Position numbers and translations under genes: made by a program. From NCBI RefSeq assembly GCF_905475465.1, contig NC_062248.1, forward strand, positions 5,084,001 to 5,148,000: 64,000 nucleotides of DNA, given 5' to 3'. The stretch's first letter is position 1. Each line of letters begins with the position of its first letter. This DNA is from Pieris napi. Lineage: Eukaryota > Arthropoda > Insecta > Lepidoptera > Pieridae. A model generated the notes under the pieces. The model saw only the letters and a program-made list of their open reading frames with translations, had not been told where the DNA came from and did not search any database. Positions 39,714 through 51,289 of the stretch are shown in pieces.

Positions 39714-40014
39714 TTAACATTCGGTTTCTCACCCTCGTCTCTCATCGACATTCGACACAACTCGAGCTTGACAATTGACGTAAATGAATACAATTGTCAT
39801 GAACTGACAAATCAGCTGACTGATTTACTGTTAGCAGGTTAGCAGAAATCAAAACAATGGCATTTTCTTTTTTAAACCTAATGCATTAAAGCAGTACTAT
39901 TTATATATTAAGAATAAAGACAGTTTATTAAGGTACTAACTTGATATTTTAATACCTACAAGCAGTGCTGAGTTCTACGATTCCTGTATAATCTTGTAAA
40001 TAATTTTGTTGAAA

Positions 40015-42040
40015 ATGTTGAAAGCACTGGTAAGTTTTTTAGCTAAAAGAAAGATTTAAGGATTGTATGCCATATCATTGTCTTGAGTTTAAGAACAATG
40101 GGTTTGTTACTAATATAAAAATAACTACCAAATTATTGTATACATGTTACGAAAATGAAGTCTATTTTTAGGAATGTTTTAGTGCTTGTCCCGTTTCTAT
40201 ATTTTATTAGAAAATGAATGGTATATTTAATTTAATCTAGAGATTCTAAAGAAGAAATTAGAAAATTAGAATAAAATAAAGAAAAACTAGAAATTATTTT
40301 GACTAATGAGGGAAATATCTATAATAAAAATTTACTAGTTGATTACTACAATTATATAAACAAAAAAGTTATCTAAAATACACAACAACATTGACAATTT
40401 TTCAATTTTGACTGGATTGATCTTTATTTTCTGTTTAAAAAAAATAATATATTGGAATACTCTATTTAAGGTACCCTATATAATACTTATAAGATTAGGG
40501 TCTGTTTCACAATGTCAGGTTAAATTACCAAATTATTTGGAAGATAAATTGTGGTATTTGTCACTTCATCGGACTCATAACTTATGGACTTACGAAGCAC
40601 TCTGACAGTCGTGAAACGCAACAATAGTGTTTATCCTACCAATAAGTAATAAATAGCTTATTTGGAACTTATGTAGAAATTATCCATACATTGTGAAACA
40701 GACCCTTAAACTATCAATTGATTGTCAATATAAATGTATAAAAAATACATTATCTTATCAGTAGATATATTCTTGGTTCATGATATCCTGAGTGTTTAAG
40801 GTACTCTTTAGGTATACTCATTAAAAAAATAAAGTATTTGAAGGTTTCATATCTAATGTCACTTACATGTTTATTTTGTCATTAAAAGTCACTGAAATAT
40901 TGAATTTCATAAAATTTTCTGTTTTTACACAAAATGTTAACTAAATAGAAGCCAATTTAAGAAATATATACCTGTAATAATGGGTATTTGTACTTCATTA
41001 TTTAAAACAAGTGTAAGTTGATTTTGTATACAAGATAGTTGTATGGAGAAAATCGTAATTTTCTTAAATATTTTGGCTTTTTTATACTTGGGTAAAGAGG
41101 TTCAAAATTCTTGTAGATTTATAATTTTTTATACTTTTTTTTTATATAAAGGTTTAAAACAATTTTATACCTTAATATAATACTACTTTTCAAGACTTCA
41201 CAACATATATAATGATTTCAGATCATCTTTGGAAGTGGGGTTTATACAGGTGTATATGTAGCACAAACCTACCAGGTTTGTAATTTAGTTTTGGTATTTG
41301 CCTACCACTAACAAAATTTTAAATTATTATTTACAACAAATATAATTTTTAAAGGGAAAGGGGGATTTATATGCAGGCGGATATTGTAGAAACAAGTGTA
41401 TACCACCACCAATGGATACCTGTAGAGAGACTTAAGACATATTCAATAAGTGCATAATATCGTCAATAATTACTTCATTACATTATATAGTAGACTACAA
41501 AGGAGGCCATATCAAACCTCATCAATTTCTTTAGATAAATATTTAGAATGGATTAGAAATAATTAGGAGTGATAACAATCATTTATAGTTATATATTGTA
41601 CCTGGTTCAATAGATTTTATCATTCAATGGCCTCTTTTGTGAAACCAAATTTGTCTATAAATACTAAATTTTTTCTATTTTGTTTTTAATGCAGGATTTT
41701 CTTTCTCTATTTTGTAAGAGAACAGCACAAGAATGTGAGAGAGCTCTGGAAAAAAAGAAATGGTTTGTTTTAAATATTTTTTTTATTTTTGTTATTCTTG
41801 AACCAGGGACAATATTTGGTAAATATTTAAAGACTAAAACTCCAAAATTTTTTTTTAAGGATTTTCAAAGCTGTCTTTTTATGTAATAAACATAGTTATC
41901 ACTATTGTAAAATACAATTTACTAACATAAATTTATTTGTGTTACAGATAGAAAAGGTGGAGTCCCCACAGGTTTTATTTGAGAAAGCTCAGACTTTTAT
42001 TAAAGGAAAAATTGATGAGTTCAATGGCAAAAAAGACTAA
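40015..42040 (+). CDS. STMP1/DUF4535-like mitochondrial transmembrane microprotein
   Basis: Three coding exons, 40015-40029, 41222-41275 and 41948-42040, each a whole number of codons, give 53 residues. The first exon codes for only five residues (MLKAL). The second supplies a glycine-patterned membrane segment (IIFGSGVYTGVYVAQTYQ) and the third a charged, probably helical tail ending GKKD. The layout MLxxL, G-x-x-x-G-x-Y-x-A-Q-x-Y, then a lysine-rich helix matches vertebrate STMP1 and the DUF4535 family, small inner-membrane proteins linked to respiratory-chain function. All donors and acceptors are good GT-AG sites. It is too short for ordinary gene finders. It converges on EMC4, 100 bp away, with AATAAA at 42105-42110. 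Confidence 0.8.
40498..40705. mobile_element. PIF/Harbinger-like MITE in STMP1-like intron 1
   Basis: A 208-bp element with ends GGGTCTGTTTCACAATG and the complement of CATTGTGAAACAGACCC, flanked by TTA on both sides (40495-40497, 40706-40708), the three-base target typical of PIF/Harbinger. Confidence 0.75.
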
Positions 42041-42094
42041 TGCAGTGTAATGTAGGCTTGAATTAAATTGTAAATACAGGGGTTGTAGTATGAT

Positions 42095-42110
42095 TTTATT
42101 TTATAATAAA
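42095..42110. terminator. Overlapping polyadenylation signals of two convergent genes
   Basis: AATAAA on the plus strand (42105-42110) serves the STMP1-like gene. TTTATT at 42095-42100 is AATAAA for EMC4 on the minus strand. Each signal lies inside the other gene's expected 3' UTR. Confidence 0.65.
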
Positions 42111-42139
42111 TAATACATGAAGTTCTAGCTTTTGTATGT

Positions 42140-42726
42140 TTATAACATAGATAAACCACCTCCAATATGTTCCATTCGAGTTAATGGTTCTTCAAATGCT
42201 AACCAGTCGCTGGAATGTGTTGGAAGCAAACCCATACTTTGAAACTTATACAATGCTAAAAATATATTAACTATATTACCAATTATATAAACAAACTTTT
42301 GTCCTACAGCCTGTGTTCCTTCTACCATTTTGAATGTACTTTGTGTAGTAAACAGTGCCTTTATAGGACGTACAATTAACATTCCCACCATCATGATAGG
42401 GAAAATCGAAATTGAATTTCCTGCCATGTACATAATAAAGAGGTTCATTGGTACTTGTTTGAGTGGGCCTAAAGCAACATCCCACAATTTTTTTATCAAG
42501 AGAAGCTGTGAGTCAGAGTCCTTAGAGGTTTCTACATAATTTGCACTAGTGGATTGACTGTACCCTGGTGGCGAAGGTAATTCCGTTGTTTGCGAGCGTG
42601 ATCTACAAGAAGATGATGTATTAAATCAATAATAACTAAAAATTTGTATCATAAATAACACGAAACTTACTTAGGATTGAAGTCCAAAGCCCATTTAAAT
42701 TTCTTTGAGTTTTTTAATTGAGACAT
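42140..42726 (-). CDS. EMC4: ER membrane protein complex subunit 4
   Basis: EMC4 (TMEM85) is a subunit of the insertase that places transmembrane segments into the ER membrane. Reading the minus strand, exons 42726-42671 and 42602-42140 join in frame to 172 residues, near the family length. The N-terminal FKWALDFNP corresponds to the FKWAIEL region of human EMC4. A serine-rich linker then leads to WDVALGPLKQVPMNLFIMYM, AGNSISIFPIMMVGMLIVRP, and the C-terminal MGLLPTHSSDWLAFEEP with the GGG end, all strongly conserved. The donor is AA then GTAAGT, and the acceptor is CTTCTTGTAG. Confidence 0.94.
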
Positions 42727-43139
42727 ATTTGCAGTATACCTGCAAGCAGCTGAATTCTATAAGTTATTATTTTAGTTCGGGATGATTAGTGAACTATTGA
42801 TCTAATTTTTTTAATCAAAGAACAATTTCAAGTTGGGTAGAGAATTTTTTAATAAAACTTAGAATATTAAGACTAGACAGACGAGTCATTGTCAGCTGTC
42901 ATTCTATCAAGTGTTGACAAAATTGTCAAAGAACCACAGAATCAACTACTGTTTTTTACGTAACGTGGATGCAAGTCTATTAGCCGAACTCTCGTTACAT
43001 AAAAGAAATCAAACTTTCATTTTGCCCTTTCCCTCTGCGCGGCGTACAAAATATTACCTTACGGCGTGCAGTATTATCGAGAGTGTTATTACCCCACGTC
43101 ACGAGGGGAATGCTATAATATAGCTATAATATAGGGAAT
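42727..43139. other. EMC4 upstream region
   Basis: Expected EMC4 promoter and 5' UTR. Apart from a short local duplication of CTATAATATAG near 43110-43135 I see nothing distinct. Confidence 0.35.
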
Positions 43140-43714
43140 CTCTTAGAGATAAATTCAAGGAAATTAATATACTTACCTTTCCCTCGCAATATATTTATGA
43201 AAATATTATGTATGTATACAAAAATAGTGATAAGTTTACTAGAATAGAACATACGCACAATGTTAATACACGGAACAAACGCAGGCTGCAATTTCCCCGT
43301 ACTAGACTATCTAAAGTTAGTAATTCTTTTTTGGGGAAAGGGATACTCTTCTTTAATAAAATCCCAGAAGCTCTTTTATCACTGCCTTTCAATAAATTTA
43401 AGAAATGTATTAAAGAAAAGCTGTGTAAAAAGGCTTACTATAAAGTCAACGATTATCTAATTGATAAAAGGGCCTGGGACTAGACAGGCTACTTCTAATT
43501 AATTTGCGATATTTGTTATAAATAAGTGTTGTTTGATGATTTGCTGTTTTAAAAGAGTACCGAGAGTTTTTTACGCCGGCTTTTTCTCTCGGCCTACACC
43601 CTCTGTCTTCTTTGCCGATGAGTAGGGATGCCTTCAAATTTAATGACGTGGAATAAGTGATACATGTATCTTACGTTCCATAATAAACATATTTTATTTT
43701 TTTATTTTATTTTA
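43140..43714 (+). mobile_element. LINE 3' end (CR1-like), 5'-truncated
   Basis: The last coding part of a LINE polyprotein reads THNVNTRNKRRLQFPRTRLS, SFLGKGILFFNKIPEALLSL and KKAYYKVNDYLIDKRAWD, then a stop at 43481. A 3' UTR of about 230 bp and an A/T-rich tail follow. The frame is open for about 110 codons, so this is a fairly recent, 5'-truncated insertion. The same 3' UTR occurs reversed at 46508-46757. Confidence 0.8.
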
Positions 43715-43809
43715 GCGCAAGACCTGCGGAGGGAGCGGAAAGGATGTTTGATGGACCGGACACGTCTCGATATCCACAACTCCAAAACATCGCGCCGTGG
43801 CACGGTAAC

Positions 43810-44369
43810 GATTTAGAATTACGTCGCACGAATTGGGGGTTGTGGGGGGGGGGGGGTGTAGTAATCAACCGTCACCAATTTTACGCGCCGGAAACAGTTA
43901 TTTAAATTTAAAAAAGGGGGTATATAGGGGTAGGGCAGACAAGACCACGTGGATAGTGGGGTGCTCTGATTCAGTTTTGGGTACTAATAATACAGAAAGT
44001 TGCAAACAATGAAATACACGTACTAATTAGGAAATACAAACGAGTAGGTAGCGATAATTTCAAAATTTTCGGAACCCTGTAATCTATCAACACGAAATTA
44101 TCATCGATGTTTCATGCTAAAAAACAATCGATTAATTAAAAAACCGATTTTTAACGAGAATGTCATATGTCACATCTCTTATAACCAATAGAAAAGTAGA
44201 AAATGGCGGGTTGTTTACAAATTTCAATACATATCACATCTAAATTTTTTTAAAATACTTAGACGCAATTTCTGGCAGCAAAAATCCGGCTTGGAGGTGT
44301 TACAATCAAGGTCCCCCGAGACTCCTGCATAATCAGCATCATCAAATTCGTGCGACGTAATTCTAAATC
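43810..44369 (+). mobile_element. 560-bp inverted-repeat element with a long G run, copy A
   Basis: Ends GATTTAGAATTACGTCGCAC and, reversed, the same sequence at 44345-44369, so the terminal repeats are 25 bp and perfect. Near the left end is a G-rich stretch (GGGGGTTGTG followed by 13 G). The interior includes ACAAGACCACGTGGATAGTG and TAACCAATAGAAAAGTAG. A second copy lies at about 54985-55464 in the opposite orientation. The class of element is unknown to me. Confidence 0.7.
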
Positions 44370-44700
44370 CAACCAGACCGTTACAAGTACCCGCGTGAGC
44401 TTTTCTCCGCGGACGCCGACGACACCAGGGCAGGAAACGTGTGTCGCTTCGCTGGGCCTCACCCGGTTCAACCGGGGGTTATATATATATATGCGCCCAT
44501 CCCCTTACCGGCCTGTATCAGCAGGGCGCGAACATGGAAACACCACTCGAAGGAGGCTATGTCCCGAACGGGCCCAACTTCCCCTCTTTCGAGGGAGTGC
44601 GCAACGGAGACCTCACTTTGCCCTTTTTCCCTCTACTCTGACCAAGCTTTGCTTGCAACCAGTTTCGCTAGATAGAACTTTTCATTGTTTTCGTTATATA
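44370..44700 (+). other. GC-rich segment of unknown nature
   Basis: Unusually G+C-rich against its surroundings, with a frame that reads METPLEGGYVPNGPNFPSFE and stops at 44641. Three overlapping frames stay open here, which is expected from composition alone. It may be flanking transposon sequence belonging with 43715-43809, split by the 560-bp element. I do not recognise it. Confidence 0.25.
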
Positions 44701-45030
44701 AATCGACAAGTTCCTTTTCATATTATGTTTACAAAATTATTACTTAATGAAACTACAAAGCGTATTTGAAATAAACTTTATCAGTAACCTGTATATGAAC
44801 TTTCTATTAAAACATATCTTTACGAAGTAGTACAAATCACATACAATTGCTGTTATTGCTTACTTTAGCTTGGAATGCTTATAGCTTTATACTTTGTAAA
44901 AGAGCCCAAAATATTTTGAAATCATCATCAATAGTTAAAACCGAAAAAATAAAGTAGATAGATAATATTTAATTGTAAAATGAGAATTGAATAATTTTCA
45001 TAAATGAGTCCTAACGTTTTATTTTCTGGC

Positions 45031-45675
45031 ACGACATTGCACAATATTGGGTAATAATCAAAGAATATCGTTTAAAATGTAATCTTTACCTATATATCTA
45101 TATGAAATTAACCTATATCAAAATAACCTGCAACTTTAGCAATTTTATGGCATTTGATATGTTAAAAATATCACTCTTCCTATATTATTATGTACACATA
45201 TATGATTGGTGTCAGATAGGCCAGTCATCCCGCAACAGAACTGTTTAAAGAATAAAGACCACAAACTCTTCGGTCACAAAAATCCTCACTCAAACATCAG
45301 ACTCAACTAACTTTCTTAAGTGACCAAATTAGCAAACACTCCAGAGTTATACCTACTACGATATTGCACAATATTGGGTAATAATCAAAGAATATCATTT
45401 TAAATGAAATATTTATATATCTATATGAAATTAACTTATATTAAAATAGCCTTCGACTTTAGCAATTTTATGGCATTTGATATGTTAAAAATATCACTAT
45501 TCCTATATATTTATGTACACATATATGATTGGTGTCAGATAGGCCAGTCATCCAGAACTGTAAGAATTAAGGTCACAAACTCTTCGATCACAAAAATCCT
45601 CACTCAAACATCAGACTCAACCAACTATCTTAAGTGATCAAATTAGCAAACACTCCAGAGTTATACACGATATTA
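45031..45675. repeat. Tandem duplication, about 327 + 318 bp
   Basis: Unit 1 (45031-45357) and unit 2 (45358-45675) share, in order, TTGCACAATATTGGGTAATA, TTTTATGGCATTTGATATGT, TATATGATTGGTGTCAGATA and AGCAAACACTCCAGAGTTAT, with scattered substitutions and small indels. The start of a third unit (ACGATATT) follows at 45667. No coding potential. Confidence 0.85.
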
Positions 45676-45679
45676 AAGA

Positions 45680-46507
45680 ATAAGTAGGTGCACATTTTTT
45701 ACACTGGATAACTTATGAAGTGATACTTGCGTCGTGTACTTACGTGTACGTACTTTGAAACGAAACGAATTTAAACATTCTAAAGCTAAGGGAATAGTTA
45801 TTATTATTAATGGTTTTAGAAAGCAGTAACACAGAATATTCGTATAAACTCTTTCGTGCTACACCATCAAAGTAGTTCAGTGGCATGTTGAAAGTATGAT
45901 GATGCGCTTAAGAGCTGGCTCATGATCTTAAAACGCCTGAAGTGATTTTTATAATTTGTAGCTGAGAGCATTCTAACATAAAAGAACACACCATAATCGG
46001 TCCATCCCTTTAGGAACGAGAATGCCATAGGTACAACATAGTTACAAACCCCTCTTTTTCGGTAGGAGATTTACAAGTTTGGATTGATGTATTATACTGA
46101 AAAAAGCGATTTATAATACATATATCTATTTCTAGTAGACCTAAGCGTACAAATTTTGGTTCTAGTGCACGACAAGTGAGCTCAGAAGTATCATTGTATC
46201 CATACTGCAGGCGGGGGTGTATAATAAAAGTATATGAAACGAAACTTTTATTATTTATATAAAAGGTAATCAACAGTTTTCGACTTTCTACATACACTAC
46301 TGTTAAGGCATCTTGACTAAACCCCATTGTACAAATAAGACATGGGTTTACAAAATTGACTATTAAAGAAATAAATACAATTAATAAAATTATTTCATTA
46401 AAACGTTTTTGTTTTTAACCACATAAAGTGAGTAAAATATAACAATAAGTAAAATAAGTTATGTTTCATAACATAATTCGCTATTTATATAAAACATCTA
46501 AAATCAT
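45680..46507. other. Spacer with one unexplained open frame
   Basis: On the minus strand, 46327-46010 is open for 105 codons with no recognisable domain. Its composition and setting between repeats suggest transposon-derived or chance sequence. Nothing else is visible. Confidence 0.25.
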
Positions 46508-46757
46508 AAAAAAAATATGTTTATTATGGAACATATGATACAGCTATCCCTTATTCCACGTCATTAAATTTGAATTTGTAGGCATACCTACTCTTCGGCA
46601 AAGAAGACAGAGGGTGCAGGCCGAGAGAATAAGCCGGCGTAAAAAATTCTCGGTACTCTTTTAAAATAGGAAATCATCAAACAACACTTATTTTAAAACA
46701 AATATCGCAAATTAATTAGAAGAAGCCTGTCTAGCACTAGTCCCAGGCCCAACAATA
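46508..46757 (-). mobile_element. LINE 3' UTR fragment (same family as 43140-43714)
   Basis: Reverse-orientation copy of the LINE 3' UTR: it shares CTCTTCGGCAAAGAAGACAG, CCGGCGTAAAAAATTCTCGG and TATCGCAAATTAATTAGAAG with the complement of 43490-43660. Coding sequence is reduced to the last few codons. Confidence 0.75.
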
Positions 46758-47702
46758 ACCTCATCAATCATCATACCTATTCAGAATTTCTATACAATAA
46801 TCTAATAATAATAAATAGTTTTATTCACTATCTAGTCATACATACTATTTTAATATATTTACGCAAGTTTTATAAAGCAGTTATAAGTGAAGGTACCTTA
46901 ATAATAAATTAAAAAATACAATTGTTTTCTTTTGGTGTGACATTGTACGTGCTTAGTAAAATAATGCATGGATTGACTTTGCCCAACTTCGATATGAAAC
47001 TTAACAATGATATTATTAAAAGTACTTACATGATAATGTTTAGTCTTTAGTCATAGATGAAGTACTTCAAGTTATACGTAGTACTAATATTACTATTTGT
47101 TTGTAAACAGGCTTCATAACAACCTGTTTACAAACAAATGTTAATGCACTTTATATGTCCGCGTTATAAATTAAATCAAAAACAAAAATATTAACTAGGT
47201 ACATAATAAAACAGATATACCGTCGCAGTTCAGTGGTTATGAGCTTAACTGCCGAGAGAACCATTCTGTAGATATCAATATCACATGGGGTCTAGATAGT
47301 ACATACATATTATGGCAGTTTTTACCTAAACTATTTTTCCTATGTGACTGAACAATCTATTACAATTCATGATTAGGTAAAGGTTACTTCTATTAGTACT
47401 TATTCGTACTTATCGAAAATTTAATTACATTATAACACGCTTCTCTACTCGTAGATCAGATTTTCTTAATTAAATTTCAACGTGCTCTTATAATCCGTAT
47501 ATGTATTTAGATATTAATAATAAGGGTGGAATATTTAAAAGCTGTTCTGTCGTCATCTCATATACATAATTAAACCAGTTCTGCGACTCGGGAACTCGTG
47601 ATCGTCAAACGTTTTAATACAAAAGTGAGGTGTATCGAGAGGCAGCCTCTATTCTCAATTCGCGTGTTGCCACAGATTTTAATAACGATAAGTTTGGTGC
47701 CC
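46758..47702. promoter_or_regulatory. Upstream region of tyrosine aminotransferase
   Basis: A+T-rich sequence that should include the promoter and 5' UTR. A strong hairpin at 47095-47139 (17-bp perfect arms, 11-nt loop) is the only distinct structure. The last 130 bp are open in the frame of the gene but lack an ATG, consistent with 5' UTR. Confidence 0.4.
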
Positions 47703-50303
47703 ATGTCACGAAGGACGCCAGGAAGAAAGGAGTGGGACGTACGAGCTTCCACGCTAGCCCGTAATACCCATAACAAAATAAGAAGTATAGTCGAGAACCT
47801 ACGGGTTGAGCCTAATCCCCAAAAGGAATTGATCGCTCTTTCTATAGGTATGATTGATGTATGTGGCAAAAATATAAAATGCATACGCATTAACTATCTA
47901 AAATATAAGCATAAGAAATCATTTTATGTACCATAGATATTTCTTCTAATTTCAATTTAATTTTAAATTGTCATGATTAATTTACAAATAATTTAAAAAA
48001 TATATATTTTAACTAATTCAAAGCAAATCAGCTATTAAACATAATATATGTATATATATTTTGGTTGTGCAAGTGAATATATTTATCGTTTATCATTTTC
48101 TGACGCTACATTGGCAGGTGATCCTACGACATTCGGGAATCTTAATCCTCCGGAACAAGTATTACAAGCCGTTCGAGAAAGTATAGAATCCCACTCAAGT
48201 CGGGGCTATGCTCCTGCTAAGGGGCATCTAGAAGCTCGACAAGCTGTTGCAGAATATAGTGCGCATCAAGGAGTTATAGAACCAGACGATGTCATACTAT
48301 CTAGCGGTGCCTCTCATGCGATTGAGCTTGCTATCTCCGCCATCGCAGATTCTGGACAAAACATACTTATACCACGACCTGGTTTCATGATTTATCAAAC
48401 TCTATCTGAGGGATTAGGAATATCTATTAAATTCTATAACTTATTGGTAAGTCATCTATCTTAATATTATTATCTTATCTTATATTCTATTTATCAGATT
48501 TTTTTTATTACATTCAATTAAATAATATATTTAAAAAAATCCTGATTTAAATTAATCAAATGCCTTAAAATACGTATACGACTTACCCTTTAAACAAGTG
48601 ACCTTGAAAGTTGAATTCAAAGATCAATAAAACAACGAGGACAGCTACATTTTAAGAGTCATCAACCATGGGTTATACAACGCAAAATAGTTAAACGAAA
48701 TTTCTTTTAAATATAGATTGCTTGAATCAACTTATTTGAATTCTGGTAATCAGAAAGTACTTGGATTCTATTACTTGGGATAAAAGGTTTTCCTAATATT
48801 CTAACGAGACATGCGGTATCAACGAAAATATAATTAATTCCCAGTTGATATCTACTAAGCGCTAATCAACAAGTTTCTAGAAGCATAACAAGTTTCCAGT
48901 TTATTGTGTAGCTTGATTTGCATACCTACTATTTACGTCTTATTCTTTCGTATCCTTTTGAATTATAAATGCGTAAATACGTAACACGTAAAACACCGCA
49001 AATATTACACCATTTTATATTTTACAGCCAGATGAGCAATGGAAAGTCGATATAGACGACTTAGAAAGCCAAATCGATGATGACACAGCTGCTATTATCG
49101 TAATAAATCCATCGAACCCATGCGGTTCTGTATACAACAAGGATCATTTGCTGGAAATATTAGATGTAGCGGCAAGAAACCATGTGCCAATTATAGCTGA
49201 TGAAATTTATGAACATTTCGTGTTCTCTGGTCACAAGTTCCATGCATTATCATCGTTATCTATTGATGTTCCTGTGCTAACGTGTAGTGGGCTTACGAAG
49301 AGATTCTTAGTTCCTGGTTGGCGTATGGGATGGGTAATCATCCACGATCGCCATAATATTCTTGGAAAAGAAATTAGGAACGGGCTAAGCAATTTAGCAT
49401 CGAGAATTCTAGGACCAAGTGTGTTAGTTCAGCGAGCGCTACCAAGTATTCTCAAATATACACCACAAACTTTCTTCGATGATGTCATACTGTTTATTGA
49501 GGTTAGTTAACATTAGCACATGAAGTTGGTTTAAAAAGCGTGTATATTTTAAAATCAATTATATACAAAAAATGTTTTAATAAGGTGTTAGGAACATATA
49601 ATTTGCATTACCGTATTCACCGGTGAAAATAGAATATATATTTTAAAGTAAAAGTTCACCAGAGCTTTTGATTTTCAGAATCAAGCAAAACTTGCATATG
49701 AAGAATTACGTAGAGCCCCTGGTTTGCGACCAATTATGCCTCAAGGAGCCATGTACATGATGATTGAAATAAAAATGGTCCTATTTCCCAATATTACAAA
49801 TGAATGTCAATTTGTGGAGCGTCTTGTGAAAGAGCAGTCAGTCTTCTGTTTACCCGGGAAGGTATGTTTGTTACAACAACAGGTATTGCGCCGAATATCA
49901 TCACCATAAGGATCTGCACAGCTTATACTATATATCGGGCTTCTTACCTTCTATGTCTGACCCAGGACCAGGACAGAATTAGCCAGGTTACCCAGGACCT
50001 CCAAACCTACCTAAGGTCCTGAATAATTCTGTACTGCACGCACCTTTCATCTACCAGGTTTTTTGGCTCCAGGATAAGAGTTAGAATAAAATAATCTTGA
50101 TCATATTGTGACTATTTTTTATTTTTCAGTGTTTCGAGTATCCCAACTATATGAGAATAGTTCTAACTGTACCTGAAGCATATTTACGCGAAGCTTGCCA
50201 AAGGATAATACTATTTTGTACGGAACATGTGGACTTCGGCGACAAGTGTAAAGACATGGAGAGTAACGAAGTATCGGTACCGCAAGATATTGAAGTTTCT
50301 TAA
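47703..50303 (+). CDS. Tat: Tyrosine aminotransferase
   Basis: Cytosolic PLP enzyme of fold type I that transfers the amino group of tyrosine to 2-oxoglutarate, giving 4-hydroxyphenylpyruvate, the first step of tyrosine breakdown. Five exons, 47703-47847, 48118-48446, 49028-49501, 49679-49861 and 50130-50303, join in frame to 434 residues. Landmarks: WDVRAS near the start, SIGDPTTFGNL, SSRGYAPAKGHLEARQAVAE, INPSNPCGSVY (residues 184-194), DEIYEHFVF with the pyridine-binding Asp216, and the cofactor lysine Lys249 in GLTKRFLVPGWRMGW. The last exon begins CFEYPNYMRIVLTVPE, as in mammalian TAT. The frame is open upstream to 47598 without an ATG, so I use the ATG at 47703. AATAAA is at 50384-50389. 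All key residues are present, so it should be active. Confidence 0.95.
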
Positions 50304-50389
50304 GCAATACTATTTGGATTATGTTATATGCAATAGCCTAACGATTGTTATATTAAAATCACTTCTAGTTTTTAGCATTTCAAAATAAA

Positions 50390-51289
50390 TACATGTTCTA
50401 GAAAATATTATACGTTAATACAATGTATACGTTTTTGTGTTTTTATTAAGTGTATATGTGTAATAAAGACGATTTTGACGGATACATCAGTTATAAGCGT
50501 TTTTTTTTATCGAAACCTTAAGTCTGCAAAAGAAGCAAGTATTGTTCGGTACTTGAGTTATAAGAGTCGTAGATGCAAAGAAGTCGTTTTTGGGAACTGT
50601 TGCAAGTGTCTAGCTAATGACCAACTTGTCAGCATTTTCATAGGGTTTCATGATACCACAATCTCTATGCCATCAAAATATGATGGTTAGGAACAAAATA
50701 CTATCTGAAAAATATAGAGACTAGAACGTGAACATTATTGACTCAAATTAAGTACTAGCAGGTAGTTCACAATATAATATTTTGTTAATTTCTGACCCTC
50801 AAATTCACAGTCGGTATTTATCGCTAAGTGTGACTCCTGTCTGTCAAAAACGTCTTGGATTAGATGTACGGAAGTCATACTTAGCGCTAGTTCTCATCTA
50901 CGAATATACCCCTAAATCCTGAGGCGTTTGGCTTTCTGCATTAGTATTGCTTTTATTTTAATTGATGGTTGAAAAGGTTGTGTAGTTAAACAGTATACTC
51001 TATGATAGGGTACTTATGTCTAATACTATATTTACTATTGAGTGTAATCTGTGGAGTTTGTAATAAAAAAAACATTATTGAATTTAATTATTAATAGAAC
51101 ATTATTCAAATTATTAAAAGCCAAACCGGATAAAGCAAAATCAAGGATAAGTAAACGACAAGTAATTTAACATGCTTATATAAAAATTGAACTTTATAAC
51201 AATCATTGGAAATTAAGATGCCTTTAAAATAAAGTTCCACTGGTTATTGACTAATTTATAGCCATTAGGTAGAATTACATTAAAACACT
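50390..51289. other. Spacer between Tat and NDUFAF6 with one small palindromic repeat
   Basis: A 64-bp inverted-repeat element sits at 50822-50885 (ends CGCTAAGTGTGACT and the complement of CGCTAAGTATGACT), related to pieces near 29200 and 33650. The rest is A+T-rich, with the NDUFAF6 promoter presumably in the last few hundred bases. Confidence 0.45.

Noticed and set aside
41680..41886. Possible extra exon in STMP1-like intron 2 (after TTTTTAATGCAG, before GTTTGT at 41762)
   Set aside because: Including it leaves two extra bases and breaks the frame of the last exon, and the encoded peptide resembles nothing. It could be an alternative end, but I have no support.
44259..44769. Arginine- and proline-rich frames
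   Set aside because: Three frames are open at once in GC-rich repeat-flanking sequence; none has recognisable content.
47598..47702. Upstream extension of the tyrosine aminotransferase frame
   Set aside because: It starts at GTG and contains no ATG; the ATG at 47703 begins right before the conserved WDVRAS region.
49804..50022. Open frame overlapping the end of Tat exon 4
   Set aside because: It is another frame running into the intron. Splicing at 49861/50130 gives the conserved CFEYPN continuation.
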